From Melieria omissa (lineage: Eukaryota > Arthropoda > Insecta > Diptera > Ulidiidae): a stretch of DNA of 64,000 bases. The notes beneath the pieces were generated by a model, which was not told the origin of the DNA, did no database searches, and was given only the letters and a program-made list of their open reading frames with translations. The stretch covers positions 101,368,905 through 101,432,904 of the forward strand of contig OZ020269.1 of assembly GCA_963971225.1 (NCBI GenBank), given 5' to 3'. Positions 34,701 through 46,090 of this stretch are shown here, piece by piece. Within the stretch, counting starts at the first letter, position 1, and each line of letters opens with the position of its first letter. The position numbers and the translations under genes are program-made.

Positions 34701-35625
34701 GAAAACAATTTAATTGTATTGAGTGGAATTGAGATGATGAATTGAATTGTTTTGAACAGTATTGAATTGAGTTGAAGTAATGAATTGAATTAAATTTTAA
34801 TGAGTTACATTGAATTACATTGAATTAAACTGAACTAAATTCAGTGTATTGAATTGAATTGAATTAATTTGATTTGATTTGATTTGATTTGATTTGATTT
34901 GATTTGATTTGAATTGAATTGAATTGAATTGAATTTAATTGAATTGAATTGAATTGAATTGAATTGAATTGAATTGAATTGAATTGAAATAAATTGAATT
35001 GAATTGAATTGAATTGAATTGAATTGAATTGAATTGAATTGAACTGAATTGAGTTGAGTTGATTTGAATTGAATTGAATTGATTTGAATTGAATTGAATT
35101 GAATTGAATTGAATTGAATTGAATTGAATTGAATTGAATTGAACTGAATTGAGTTGAGTTGAGTTGAGTTGAGTTGAGTTGATTTGAATTGAATTGATTT
35201 GAATTGAAATTAAATGAAATTAAATGAAATTAAATGAAATTAAATGAAATGAATTGATTTGAATTGAATTGAATTGAATTGAATTGAAATGAATTGAATT
35301 GAATTGAATTGAAATTAATTGAATTGAATTGAATTGAATTGAATTGAATTGAATTGAATTGAATTGAATTGAATTGAATTGAATTGAACTGAATTGAGTT
35401 GAGTTGAGTTGATTTGAATTGAATTGAATTGATTTGAATTGAAATTAAATGAAATTAAATGAAATTAAATGAAATGAATTGATTTGAATTGAATTGAATT
35501 GAATTGAATTGAATTGAATTGAATTGAATTGAATTGAATTGAATTGAATTGAATTGAATTGAAATGAATTGAATTGAATTGAATTGAAATGAATTGAATT
35601 GAATTGAGACGAATTGAATCGACTT
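34701..35625. repeat. GAATT pentanucleotide microsatellite, array 1
   Basis: GAATT (TTGAA) repeats with nested variant blocks: a GATTT run at about 34868-34910, GAGTT runs (35051-35060, 35150-35180, 35397-35410) and AAATGAAATT blocks at 35205-35245 and 35438-35475. The string GAACTGAATTGAGTTGAGTT occurs near 35041, 35141 and 35386, showing that larger blocks were duplicated inside the array. Confidence 0.95.
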
Positions 35626-35867
35626 GGTTTGTAGTCAGTTTATTTGTTATGAATTGATGAGTTGAGTTGAATCGTTTAGAGTTGAATCGAATTGAGTTGC
35701 ATTGAATTCAACTGAGTTAAATCAATTTGAGTTTATTTGAATTGACTTGACTTGAGTTGATTTGATTTCATCAATTCAGAATTGAATGAACAAATAAACT
35801 GTTGAAGGGGGTTGAATTTAACTGAATTGAATTGTGTTGAAGGAATATTTTAAATTGTGTTTAAGCT
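35626..35867. other. Degenerate GAATT-derived spacer
   Basis: Imperfect GAATT-like words between the two arrays. Confidence 0.6.
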
Positions 35868-36075
35868 TTATTGAATTGAATTGAATTGAATTGAATTGAA
35901 TTGAATTGAATTGAATTGAATTGAATTGAATTGAATTGAATTGAATTGAATTGAATTGAATTGAATTGAATTGAATTGAATTGAATTGAATTGAATTGAA
36001 TTGAATTGAATTGAATTGAGTTGAATTAAATTGAATTTAATTTAATTAATTTGAATTGAATTGATTTGATTTGAC
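35868..36075. repeat. GAATT pentanucleotide microsatellite, array 2
   Basis: Almost pure GAATT repeat for about 150 bp (35870-36020), then degenerate. It is much cleaner than array 1, so it expanded more recently. Confidence 0.95.
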
Positions 36076-37609
36076 TCAGTTATTGCTCGTTAGTTGTATT
36101 GTCATTTATCTTTGCGCATTTGGTCATTCAGTGCAGGTCCTTTGTAAATCATACACTAAATATTCGGTAGTATTGGTGCTGATTTGGCAAATGTTGAGCT
36201 AAGATTAATTGGATTTGGCATGTGACAACTGTGGCTAATAGAGCACTGAGAGCAAAGCGAGGCTAAATAACGAAAAGTTGAAGAAATCGATGAAAATCAG
36301 ACGAATTTGATTTTAATTTTAAAACAATGGCTCAACAACTAATAGTTTTAAACACGAATGTAAGTATGCTCATCACTTTATTTAAATTTAAATTCAATTT
36401 TATTCAAAATCTACATACAATTTACATTAATATTTAAAGAAAAATTTAAAATGCGGCATTGATTTCAACAGATTGTATTTTAGTTTATTAATTCAGTAAT
36501 TTAAACAGAACTTATATCTCTAATTAAATTAAATTAAAATTTGTTTTTGAAATTTGTTTATACTTTATTTTCTTACAGTGTACTTTAATTGGCACTACTT
36601 ATACGCAGTTAGTTGAAGATTTTGCAGATCTATTATTTGCAAAATAGTATTGAGCCGATAAATTATCGATGAGAGCCACATACTCGTTGGAATTGCTGCC
36701 TCAGTGCAATGCATCGAGAGGCCAAAATTTGGCGCTGCGCACGAGACCCACAAGGCGATTAAAAGTGACACCTCCGCACACATGCATTCACACACACAGC
36801 GCCAGCTTTTAAGTGCTTATTTCATCTGCTACTTATTATTGGCCTCCGCTGTCGTTTAAGGCGTTTATGCATTTCGCACGCCACGTCGCCACTCCACGTG
36901 AGGTCATTAAGTCAAGGCGAATGTAGGCCAGGAAATGAATGCCGGAGCATTTAGCCGCTGGTGGGCGGAAACGAGCCGAAGTGGCTGAAATTGAGCCTCT
37001 ATTAGGAGCATAGAGCGGATAGAAATGTGCACAGGCACACTCACACACACACAGGTACAACAGTGCGGCAGGTGGCGAGCGACAATGGCGGTTTCGTCGG
37101 CAGTGGCGGTGAGCGCAAATCGTAATGATTATTATTAAGATAGCTTAATCACATTTCTGTCGCACTTATTCCGTTCGGTGCCGTTTTAATTGTGTCACCG
37201 AAATGCATTTGCGGTTGAAATTTGCTGAACCTTTGCAAATTAATATTGGCCAAGATAGAGGCTCGAAGGTCGTTTGCGACTCAGTGCGGTTGCGTGTGTG
37301 TGTGTGTTGGTTTAGTTGTTGAAATTGCAGTCGCATTTGGTCGATGCAAATTAAGGGAAATTAGCAGTGTTGCAAGACATTGTTTCTCGATCCACGAGCC
37401 ACTAATTAGGTGCAAAATGTTTGAAAATAAATTTATGTTTAAAATTCTATGAAACTTGGTTTAATTATACTTATTTTGAATAATTAATTGAATTATAATT
37501 TGAACTTTAGTGTAATTAAAATGTGAAAATAATATTGAGTTCAATTATTGTTTGGTTTTATGATTGTTTTATTCAACGGTTTGAATCATTTTCAATGTAA
37601 ACTTTTTTA
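36076..37609. other. Unique noncoding sequence
   Basis: Short CA/GT runs at 36777-36800, 37037-37052 and 37292-37308. No gene, RNA or repeat recognised. Confidence 0.4.
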
Positions 37610-38950
37610 AGTATGTCCAGGGCCCCAGGCATTGCCCATTTTACTACAACTATTGTCATCCCATGGACTAAACTGTACCCGGGCTCGCAGCAACTTGAAG
37701 TAGTAGAAGTTCTAGTAGCTCATCTTCCATTAAATATCAAGTTTTCTAGAGACTCTGAGTATCTTTTGACCAGTCCTTCTCTATTGCAAAACAATCTGAT
37801 CTGAAACGAACTGATCTCCGATTAAGAAAAAAGTTTCCCAAAAGCGCAGAATATCCTGCAACTCCAGTATCAGTAGCTCATTTCCAGCCAGAACATCTCT
37901 TCTGTAAGCCGAAGAATGTCCAGCAGCTAAATTTCTAGTAGCTCATCTTCCATTAAACATTAAGTTTTCCAGAGACTCTGAGTCTCTTTTGGCCAGTCCT
38001 TCTCTTCCTGCAACCCCAGCTCTAGTAGCTCATCTTCCATTAAACATCAAGTTTCCCAAAGACTTTGGATCGCTTTTGGCCAGTTCATCTCTTCTGTAAA
38101 CCGAGAAAAATGTCCGGCAGCTCCAGTTCTAGCAGCTCATCTTCCATTAAACATCAAGTTTCCCAGAGACTCTGGGTCACTATTGGGCAGTCCATCTCTC
38201 TTGCAAAACGAAGAAGGTTCAGTAGCTCGAGTTCTTGTAGCTGATCTCCGATTAAGTATCAAGTTTCCCAGAGACCCTGGGTCTCTTTTGACCGGTCCAT
38301 CTCTTTGGCAAACCAAAGAATGTCCAATAGCTCGACTTCCAGTGGCTCATCTTCTATTAAACATCAAGTTTCCTAAAGACTTTGGATCGCTTTTGGCCAG
38401 TATATCTCTTCTGTAAACTGAAGAATGTCCAGCACATCCAGTTCCAGTAGCTCATCTTGCACTTAATATAAAGTTTCCCAGAAATTGTGGATCTTCTTTG
38501 GCCGATCCATCTCCTTTGTCAAGCGAAGAATATCTAGCAGATCCAGTTTCAGTAGCTCATCTTACATTAAACATCAAGTTTCCAGAGACTCTGGATCTCT
38601 TCTAGCCAGACCATTTCTCTTGCAAAGCGAAGAATGTTCAGCTTCTTGAGTTCCAGTAGCTCATCTTCCATTGGACATCAACTTTCCCAAAGACTCTGGA
38701 TCGCTTTTGGCCAGGACATCTCTTCTGTAAACCGAAGAATGTCCAGCAGATCCAGTTCCAGTAGCTCATCTTCTATTAAACATCCAGTTTCCCAGAAACT
38801 CAGGATCTCCTTTAGCCGGTCCATTTCTTTGACAAAGCAAAGAATGTCCAGCATCTCGAGTTCCAGCAGTTCATCTTCCATTAAACATAAATTTTCCTAG
38901 ATATTCTAGATCACTTTTAACCAGTCCATCTTTCTCCTAAAGCAAAGCAT
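37610..38950. repeat. 105-bp satellite, array 2
   Basis: About twelve units of the same family and orientation as 7265-8490, e.g. CCAGTAGCTCATCTTCCATT, AAACATCAAGTTTCCCAGAG and ACTCTGGATC. AGCTCATCTT starts near 38137, 38345, 38450, 38547, 38658, 38766 and 38867 (97-111 bp apart). Some neighbouring units are 108 bp, keeping a plus-strand frame open for 88 codons (38634-38900) with a 36-residue repeat rich in Ser and containing SIKH. This is probably a by-product of unit length. Confidence 0.88.
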
Positions 38951-40909
38951 GTAAAAATAATTTAAAAATTAAAAAAAAATTAATACATTTATTGATTTAA
39001 ATAGATAACTTAAAAATATTCCAAACTCTCCAACGACTCTGAACAGCGCTTATCATATCAAAAGATGCCTTCATACGACACTCGTTGGTTTCCTTTTCCC
39101 ACATTTTTCACTACCAACTTCTTTCCTTTTCTGTTGTGTCTCCACTCAACTCATTTCACATTTCAACTCTTCCGTCTTCCGTCTCCGCTCCAAAACACTC
39201 CACTTCACTCCCCACCATGGCACGTCGTGCGCCATGCGCCGTCAAGCCGCCGAGTCAAGTCCATTTCGAATTCCATTCCATTTCATTTACAACAAAAAAC
39301 AAAAGCGAAACGAAAAAACGCATTAAAACAAAACCGCAATTTTAATTGCGGTCGCACGGTCGAACGCAATTGTCGGACGGACGGACAGAGCCGAGCCCGG
39401 AGCCCGGCCAAGCCGGGCCAGGCGCATCGCTCTCGGTGTGTTGGCATTTCCGTCAACGGCGCACCGCCGCACAAAGTCCTTTTCATTTTTGCGCTGTAAG
39501 CGTACAATTTCATTAGAATCCTTTTCATTTGGCACAGCCGACGGTGTGAGGTGTGCGCGGTGTCTGTTTAAAAATAACATCCTACCCACAGCTAAATACC
39601 GACACAACAACAACAGCAACAACAAAAACAGCAACGCCATTGCTTTTTGGACAGCATTTCCGGCAGCCAACAACAATGCTACCGCCGCCACTTGCCGAGT
39701 GTTTCGAGCGGTTAGGCGAGTGTCGGGGGATGGTTTCGGTTGTGCGCTCGCTCGCTCGCGGCGTTAATCATTTCGACATTAATTTTGCAAAAGGATACGC
39801 AGCAGCAAAACGAAAGGATTTAAATGATTTAACACTTTTCTCTCATTTCAGTTTTGTTCGCAATCTTTTGCCTTTTGTTTTGTATCGTTTTTCTATTTTT
39901 CCTTCCGGTTCGGTTTTGGCGTTTTTCTAGCCCATATTTTTTGCTCGATATCCTTGTGGATTTGCACGGCGACAGGCAGCGAGTTTATTAAATTTTCGTT
40001 TTTCAATTTGGCGCTTTTGCTGATTTGGCGTTTTCCGGCAGCTTCCTTGCCCAACGACTACGTTGGCTCCTCCTTCACTCCACTCTCTTCATCGAGTCGG
40101 TCTTCGTTTGCCCATTCTTTGTGCTTCGAACCGCAACAGCAAGAAAGGCGAGAAAAGTCGTCGATGGTTAGCGCAACCACTTCATGAAAAATTACCGGAA
40201 ATTCCTTTAAATATCCGGTTACACCAAACCGACGCACAATGGTGAAAATTAAAAACAAATACGAAATTTAAATGAATTTTTGACAGAAATGACTTGAGAT
40301 CGAATAAATGGTAAATAGAAATGGGGAATTGAATGACAAATTCATATTTGAATTTAAACCGAAATAAATAGAAAAGAAGTGTAGAAAATAACAATTAAAA
40401 TTAAAAATTATAAAAATTTTATTATTTATATTAATTGCAATAATAAGCAAAAATAAGCAAATAATATAAAAAAATTATTTAAATTTTAAATAAAAATTTG
40501 AAAATAATCACAATCTCATACAAATTTAAATCAAAATAAAAAAAATTAAATTATATAAACTAAAACTGATATAAAACATTAATTATATAAATTAAAAATA
40601 TTAATTATACTTTTAATATGTTTAAACTAGTTGTTAGTAGTCAAAATGTATATGTTATTTAATTAAAAAAATTTAAGTTATAATTTTTTATAGATTTATT
40701 TTGATTTAATTTTTTTTTAATTTTACAATAACTAATGTTTTTGAAATGGAGAAAAAGTTCATGTTTAATTTTGAATTAATTAGTTTATTTAATAAAAATT
40801 CATTAAAATTATTTAGTTTAATTAATTATGATTAATGATTAACTAATGTCAATTCATTTTCTTTTAAATTAAATTCAAACTAACCAAGAAAAATCGAATT
40901 AATCAAATA
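38951..40909. other. Unique sequence; GC-rich patch 39330-39800, then AT-rich
   Basis: A CpG-rich patch (about 39340-39480 and 39700-39760) contrasts with the surroundings and could mark a promoter or noncoding exon, but no conserved open frame is visible. From about 40245 onward it is very AT-rich and grades into the 330-bp satellite. Confidence 0.4.
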
Positions 40910-42060
40910 TAAATAAGATCCATTACTTATTTTTATTTATTTTAAATTATTGTTTGAGTTAACACCTTTTTTAGTTAATTTTAATTGCTATTCATAAATC
41001 ATTAAAAAACTAAAACTAAAATAAAAATATATTCATTTTGGATAAGTTACTTTCGATTTGTGATTAAATTAGATTAATTAGATCGCTTAGTCAATTGAGA
41101 TGAATTTCAATTGAAATAAATATTCTTACTATGAAATATTAGTTAATTTTAATTTATTTTGTTTATTTAAGAATTTAATTAAACCTAATTAATTTTGATT
41201 AAATAAACAATTTATTTTTAAATAAAGAAATTTACTTCATATTTTACTAATTTTACTTATTTTTATTTAATTTAAATTATTATTTGAGTTAACACCTTTT
41301 TTAGTCAATTTTAATTGTTATTCACAAATGATTAAAAACGAAAATAAAAATATATTCATTTTGGATAAGTTACTTTCGATTTGTGATTAAATTAGATTAA
41401 TTAGATCGATTAGTGAGATGAATTTCAATTAAAATAAATTAATTATTTTTATTCTTACTATGAAACATTAGTTAATTTTAATGTATTTTGTTTATTTAAC
41501 AGTTTAATTAAACCTATTGAATTTTGATTAAATAAAAAATTTATTTTTTAAATGCAAAAATTCACTTCATATTTTACCAATTTTATTTATTTTTATTTAA
41601 TATTAATTATGATTTAAATTAACATTGTGTTTTAGTTAATTTTAATTGTTATTCATAAATCATTAAAAGATTAAAACTAAAATTAAAAAAAATCATTTTG
41701 AATAGTTTACTTTCGATTTGATTCGATTAAATTAGATCGATTAGTCAATTGAGATGAATTTCAATAAAAATACATAATTATTTTGATTCTTACTATGAAA
41801 CATTAGTTAATTTTAATTTATTTTGTTTATTTAACAGTTTCATTAAACCTAATTAATTTTGATTAAATAAAAAATATTTTTTTTTAATTTAATTAATTAA
41901 AGTTTTATTATCATATTTTACTAATTTTACTTATTTTTATTTTATATTAAGAATTATTTTAGTTAATTCTCATTTTTATTCATAAATCATTAAAGACTTA
42001 AAATAAAAATAAAGAAATAAAATGAAAAATGAAAGAAATAAAATGAAAAATAAAAAACAA
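40910..42060. repeat. AT-rich satellite, 330-bp unit, about 3.4 copies
   Basis: The string GAGTTAACACCTTTTTTAGT starts at 40956 and 41286, and its diverged form at about 41616. The blocks CATTTTGGATAAGTTACTTT and AGATGAATTTCAATT recur with the same 330-bp period. The last unit is truncated near 42000, close to the LINE at 42080. No coding. Confidence 0.85.
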
Positions 42061-42066
42061 AAAACA

Positions 42067-42079
42067 AAATATTGAAATA
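42067..42079. repeat. 13-bp target-site duplication, 3' side
   Basis: AAATATTGAAATA, identical to 46091-46103. It borders the 3' end of the minus-strand LINE. Confidence 0.92.
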
Positions 42080-42169
42080 GGTAGGTAGGTAGGTTAGGCT
42101 GGCTGACCCTCGGGGGGGTCTCACATAGACCATGTTGGTCCATAGTGGTACCAGAAAGGTTCTGGAGCT

Positions 42170-45100
42170 TCAGACCTGTATGTAGTTAGTCAAAAACGTT
42201 TTGCCAAATCTAAGTAAGTCGCTGCTTTTTTGTTCCGCGACTCTTTCCAAGGAAGGGAACGACGCGGATCCGAGGCAGCCGACCCGTGATCTGTAGAGAG
42301 CAGGGCAGTGGCACAGCAAATGCTCCAGGGTACCCTTGGCACTGTCTTCACCACATCTTGTGCATGCATCACTTGGTACCAAGCCAAGTTTGGCAGCGTG
42401 GGACGGTGTGAGACAGTGTCCCGTGAGTATCCCGGTCAATAGTTTGCAATCATCTCTTCGGAGTGATAGTACAAACTCTGTGTTGTTGACATTATGTTCG
42501 CGAAGCATGATTTTTGCTGTCCTGTGAGATGTAGATCTCTCCCACATGGACGCCGCTTCACGAATCATATTCTCTTCTATTTCCGTCTTGAGCGTGGAGA
42601 GGGGTGGATGGATGTCTGGCTCGCTAACCGTAGGCAGTCGTGCCCCGGCTTTGGCGAGCGCATCAGCCTTCTCATTTCCCTCGACTCCTTTGTGACCCGG
42701 TACCCAATAGATAGTGACCACTCTGTTGCGACAGAGTTCGTCCAATTTGGTTTTGCAGTTCCGTACGCATATCGAGTTTGACAATACCCCAGCTGCTGCT
42801 TTTATGGCTGCTTGGCTGTCGATATAGATGTTTATTCGAGAGTCTGGAGGGGTGCGACCCATTGCTAGTTGCGCCGCTCTTGTGGCAGCGTGTACCTCTG
42901 CTTGGAAGATGCTGCAGTAGTCCGGGAGCCGGAAAGACTGTTGAAGGTCAAGTTCCGGACAGAAAACTGCAGATCCCACTCCCTCTGTCATCTTGGATCC
43001 ATCCGTGAACAGGTTATAGGATTGACGGCCGGGCTCGAGCCCCTGTCGCCACCCATCCGGTTCTAGGATCACGTGGGGTTTGAAGTTGAAATTGGCTTGA
43101 GGTACGGCGTAGTCTGAGCTTTCGCTCACCCCTGCGTGTAACCTGCTGTGGCCGTAATGTCGTAGCGTGAGCTGTCCAGTTACCTTAAGTCTAAGCGCCG
43201 CCTTTTTAGCGACGCTTTTCGCAGTCAGACCAATTGGATAAAATCCCAAGATTTTGTCCAGTGCCGCTGTCGGAGTGGTGCGCATTGCGCCTGTTATACA
43301 CAACCCAGCGGCTCTCTGTACAGTCTCGAGTCCTCCGGCATAGGTCTTCTTATCCACCGCAGTCCACCATACTATGATCCCGTAGAGCATAATGGGTCTA
43401 ATCACTGCAGTGTAAATCCAATGTGTGAGACGGGGGGATAAGCCCCAAGTCTTACCGAGCACCCTCCTGCAAGCGTATAAGGCGTTCAAGGCTTTCCTTT
43501 TCCTGTCTTCCACATTCAATTTCCACGACAGTTTATTATCCAAGATGACTCCTAGGTACTTAGTAGATGTTTTGGGGGTGAGTGTGGTGTTGTTCAGTTT
43601 GGGAGGAAGCCAGGCTGGGATCTTGTACTTTGTTGTAAAAAGAACTAAGTCCGTCTTGTCTGGGTTTGTTTCCAGTCCCACAGTCTTTGCCCAGTTGTTA
43701 ATCACTTTCAGTGTCCCCTCGAGTACTTGGCTCATTGAGGTGAGACACCTGCCTGAGACGACAACGGCGAGGTCATCCGCATATGCGGTTAGCCTTGGCC
43801 CCCCGTCCCTCAACTTTAAAAGGATCTTGTTAACGACTAGATTCCATAGTAACGGAGAGAGCACACCCCCCTGGGGGGTGCCCCTGTTCGCCTTCCTCGT
43901 CATGGTTGTTGCGCCCCACTCCGCTACCACTGTACGGCAATTCAACAGATTACCAATCCAGTCCTGTATGGGTGGGTGCACCCCAATTGATGCAAGGCCT
44001 TCCAACAATGCCTCTGTGGAGACATTGTTGAAAGCCCCTGATATGTCGAGGAAGGCTCCCAGCGCGTATTCTCCGTAGTGAAAAGCTTTTTCTATCTGAA
44101 AAACCACCTGATGAAGTGCTGTCTCCGTTGACTTGCCTTTCATATAGGCGTGTTGGTTCGTTGATATCAGGCCAGGTGGAACCCTTTCCTTAATAAACGA
44201 GTCTAGCAGTCTTTCAAAGGTCTTCAGTATAAACGAGGTGAGGCTGATGGGCCGGTAGTCCTTCGGATACAAATGGCTGCTTTTACTTGATTTCGGCAAA
44301 AATACAACCCTTGATAATCGCCAGTCCATCGGTACATAGTTCAGTCTCAGACAGCTCCTGAAAACGTCCTTGAGCCACGGTATCAGAACAGCACTTCCCT
44401 TTTGCAGAAGCGCGGGAAAAATGCCGTCCGGACCCGGGGATTTGAAGGGATCGAAAGAGCCCAAAGCCCATCGAAGTCTGGATGTGGTGATTAGGCCCTC
44501 ACAATTCCCTTGCTCTGTGCCGAGTGCAGTTGAGACCGAGTCGGGAACCTCCGAACAGCCAGGAAAGTGGGCTTCCATAAGTGCCTCAAGCGTCTCCTTG
44601 CCATCCTTGGTCCATTCTCCAGACTCTTTGCGGATGAGTGATGGTATAGGGGGGGATTCGGCGAGTATCTTCCGAAGTCTGGATGCCTCGGAGGTCTTGT
44701 CCATACTTCCACAGAAGTTCTGCCAGGAGCTTCTTTTGGCCCTCCGTATCTCCCGTTTGTAGGAGTGAAGTAGTGTCTTGTACTCTCTCCAACACTCCGC
44801 ACAGTCGGCAAGTTTGGCCAGTTTGAAAAACTCTCTAAGTTCTCTTCTTTGCCTACCAATGTCCTTGCTCCACCAGGGCGGATAGGATTTTCGTCCTACC
44901 GGCCTTGAGGGCGGGCAGGATTCGTGGTAAGCAAGTAGGATCTTTGACGTTAGGAGTTTCGCCTTAGCCTCAACGTCCGACCTGGAGAGAGTCTGAGAGG
45001 CATTACTCAGATGAGTCTTTAACCGATTTGCATACAGATCCCAGTCCGTATTCCGGGGGTTCCTGAAGACCCTTACTGTACGCAACGGTTTAAAGTTGAC

Positions 45101-45766
45101 CGTAAAGTGTATGTAGCTGTGATCAGAGAAGGAGGGTCTTTCCAGCACCCTCCAATCCGAGATCCAGGTATCTGCCCCGTAAGAAAAAGTAATGTCCAAT
45201 ACGTCTTCCGACGTCGGACCCTTGAAAGTTGGGATGTTCCCTCTATTAGCTATATCTACATTGTTTTGTAATATAAAGTTAAAGAGGGACTCACCCCGTT
45301 CGTTCGTGTCCTTGCTTCCCCACTGAGGGTGGTGCGAATTGGCATCCGCACCTACCACGGCGTCGAAACCTTGTCTGAGGACCTCTTCCGTCAGGTGCTG
45401 TAGTTCTGTGGGGGGTGCCTCGACGTCGTGGGCCATATAGCACGAGGCCACAAGTCTAAGCTTGTAGTCCCCTTCGATGGCGACCACCGTCAGGTCATCA
45501 GAACTGAAATTAGGTAGAAGATATGCGTTAATATCCTTCCTAACAAGGATGGCAGATCGAATCTTACCTACCGTTGTTGCATGGAAAAGATTATAGTTCG
45601 TGGACCCTAACCCTGAAACCTTATTTCCGGAGGAAAGCCAGGGTTCCTGGATTAGGGCCACGTCGTAGCTGCCCTCCTCTAGTGTGAGAAGGAGCTCAGC
45701 TGAAGCCACCTTACTGTGGTGGAGGTTGATTTGTAGGACCTTTCCCTTCAGAAGGTACAGTGCCAT
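42170..45766 (-). CDS. LOA-like LINE ORF2: endonuclease, RT, RNase H (1198 aa)
   Basis: Uninterrupted. Residues about 8-225 are an apurinic-type endonuclease (INLHHSK at 13-19, QEPW 40-43, GADANSHHPQWG 139-150, DITF 191-194, SDHSYIHF 214-221), which nicks the target. RT spans about 435-800: KSPGPDG 442-448, KDYRPISL 502-509, LDISGAFNNV 573-582, GTPQGGVLSPLLWN 629-642, YADD 662-665 (catalytic), KYLGVILD 736-743, and thumb KTWGLSPRLTHWIY 772-785. RNase H has FTDGSK (Asp 922), Glu 957, Asp 983 and WVPGHKGVEGNEKAD 1021-1035. A Cys/His knuckle follows (C1135, C1138, H1149, C1152/C1154). All catalytic residues are present. The start ATG overlaps the end of ORF1 by 56 bases in another frame, so translation probably depends on reinitiation or frameshifting. 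RNase H with this endonuclease fits the I/LOA/R1 group; LOA is my inference. Confidence 0.95.
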   Translation of the reverse strand: MALYLLKGKVLQINLHHSKVASAELLLTLEEGSYDVALIQEPWLSSGNKVSGLGSTNYNLFHATTVGKIRSAILVRKDINAYLLPNFSSDDLTVVAIEGDYKLRLVASCYMAHDVEAPPTELQHLTEEVLRQGFDAVVGADANSHHPQWGSKDTNERGESLFNFILQNNVDIANRGNIPTFKGPTSEDVLDITFSYGADTWISDWRVLERPSFSDHSYIHFTVNFKPLRTVRVFRNPRNTDWDLYANRLKTHLSNASQTLSRSDVEAKAKLLTSKILLAYHESCPPSRPVGRKSYPPWWSKDIGRQRRELREFFKLAKLADCAECWREYKTLLHSYKREIRRAKRSSWQNFCGSMDKTSEASRLRKILAESPPIPSLIRKESGEWTKDGKETLEALMEAHFPGCSEVPDSVSTALGTEQGNCEGLITTSRLRWALGSFDPFKSPGPDGIFPALLQKGSAVLIPWLKDVFRSCLRLNYVPMDWRLSRVVFLPKSSKSSHLYPKDYRPISLTSFILKTFERLLDSFIKERVPPGLISTNQHAYMKGKSTETALHQVVFQIEKAFHYGEYALGAFLDISGAFNNVSTEALLEGLASIGVHPPIQDWIGNLLNCRTVVAEWGATTMTRKANRGTPQGGVLSPLLWNLVVNKILLKLRDGGPRLTAYADDLAVVVSGRCLTSMSQVLEGTLKVINNWAKTVGLETNPDKTDLVLFTTKYKIPAWLPPKLNNTTLTPKTSTKYLGVILDNKLSWKLNVEDRKRKALNALYACRRVLGKTWGLSPRLTHWIYTAVIRPIMLYGIIVWWTAVDKKTYAGGLETVQRAAGLCITGAMRTTPTAALDKILGFYPIGLTAKSVAKKAALRLKVTGQLTLRHYGHSRLHAGVSESSDYAVPQANFNFKPHVILEPDGWRQGLEPGRQSYNLFTDGSKMTEGVGSAVFCPELDLQQSFRLPDYCSIFQAEVHAATRAAQLAMGRTPPDSRINIYIDSQAAIKAAAGVLSNSICVRNCKTKLDELCRNRVVTIYWVPGHKGVEGNEKADALAKAGARLPTVSEPDIHPPLSTLKTEIEENMIREAASMWERSTSHRTAKIMLREHNVNNTEFVLSLRRDDCKLLTGILTGHCLTPSHAAKLGLVPSDACTRCGEDSAKGTLEHLLCHCPALYRSRVGCLGSASFPSLERVAEQKSSDLLRFGKTFLTNYIQV

Positions 45767-46088
45767 TCAGGGTTGGTGTGGCTGTCACCGCCGACACTCC
45801 ACCCGTCTCAACCTCCGTCTCGTCAATCTTCCCGTCATCAAGCCGAAGCATGAAAGTAGCGTCGGTCATGGGTTCAAGCCCAAGATCCTTTTCAGCTTCA
45901 CCTTGAGGTTGATTTGTAGGACCTTTCCCTTCAGAAGGTACAGTGCCCTTCAAGGTGGGTGTGGCTGTCACCGCCGACACTCCACCCGTCTCAACCTCCA
46001 TCTCGTCAATCTTCCCGTCGTCTAGCCGAAGCATGATAGTAGCGTCGGTCATGGGTTCCGGCCCAAGATCCTTTTCTGCTTCACCTGG
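45711..46088 (-). pseudogene. C-terminal remnant of LINE ORF1, with internal duplication
   Basis: About 125 open codons ending PTNQPPPQ and a TAA at 45711. It consists of two near-identical 61-residue blocks (GEAEKDLG, PMTDAT, MLRLDDGKID, VETGGVSAVTATPTL, GTVPSEGKGPTNQ). No zinc knuckles are present, so the nucleic-acid-binding part of ORF1 is lost with the 5' truncation. It overlaps ORF2 by 56 bases. Confidence 0.75.
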
Positions 46089-46090
46089 CT
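45725..46090 (-). repeat. 183-bp tandem duplication at the LINE 5' end
   Basis: 45725-45907 and 45908-46090 are two copies with few differences; for example CATGAAAGTAGCGTCGGTCA at 45849 corresponds to CATGATAGTAGCGTCGGTCA at 46032, 183 bp away. The length is a multiple of three, so ORF1 stays open. The outer copy starts almost exactly at the repeat border. Confidence 0.92.

Larger units (their letters stand above)
42080..46090 (-). mobile_element. LOA-like non-LTR retrotransposon (copy 2), 4.0 kb, intact ORF2
   Basis: The 3' end (CCTAACCTACCTACCTACC) is at 42080 and the 5' end at 46090, between perfect 13-bp target-site duplications. It contains the end of ORF1, a complete ORF2 and a 90-base 3' untranslated region. 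The element is 5'-truncated within ORF1, since most of a gag-like ORF1 and any promoter are missing. The nucleotide and reading-frame quality, the identical duplications and the near-identical fragment at 20915 point to very recent insertion. It lies beside the 330-bp AT satellite. Confidence 0.95.
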
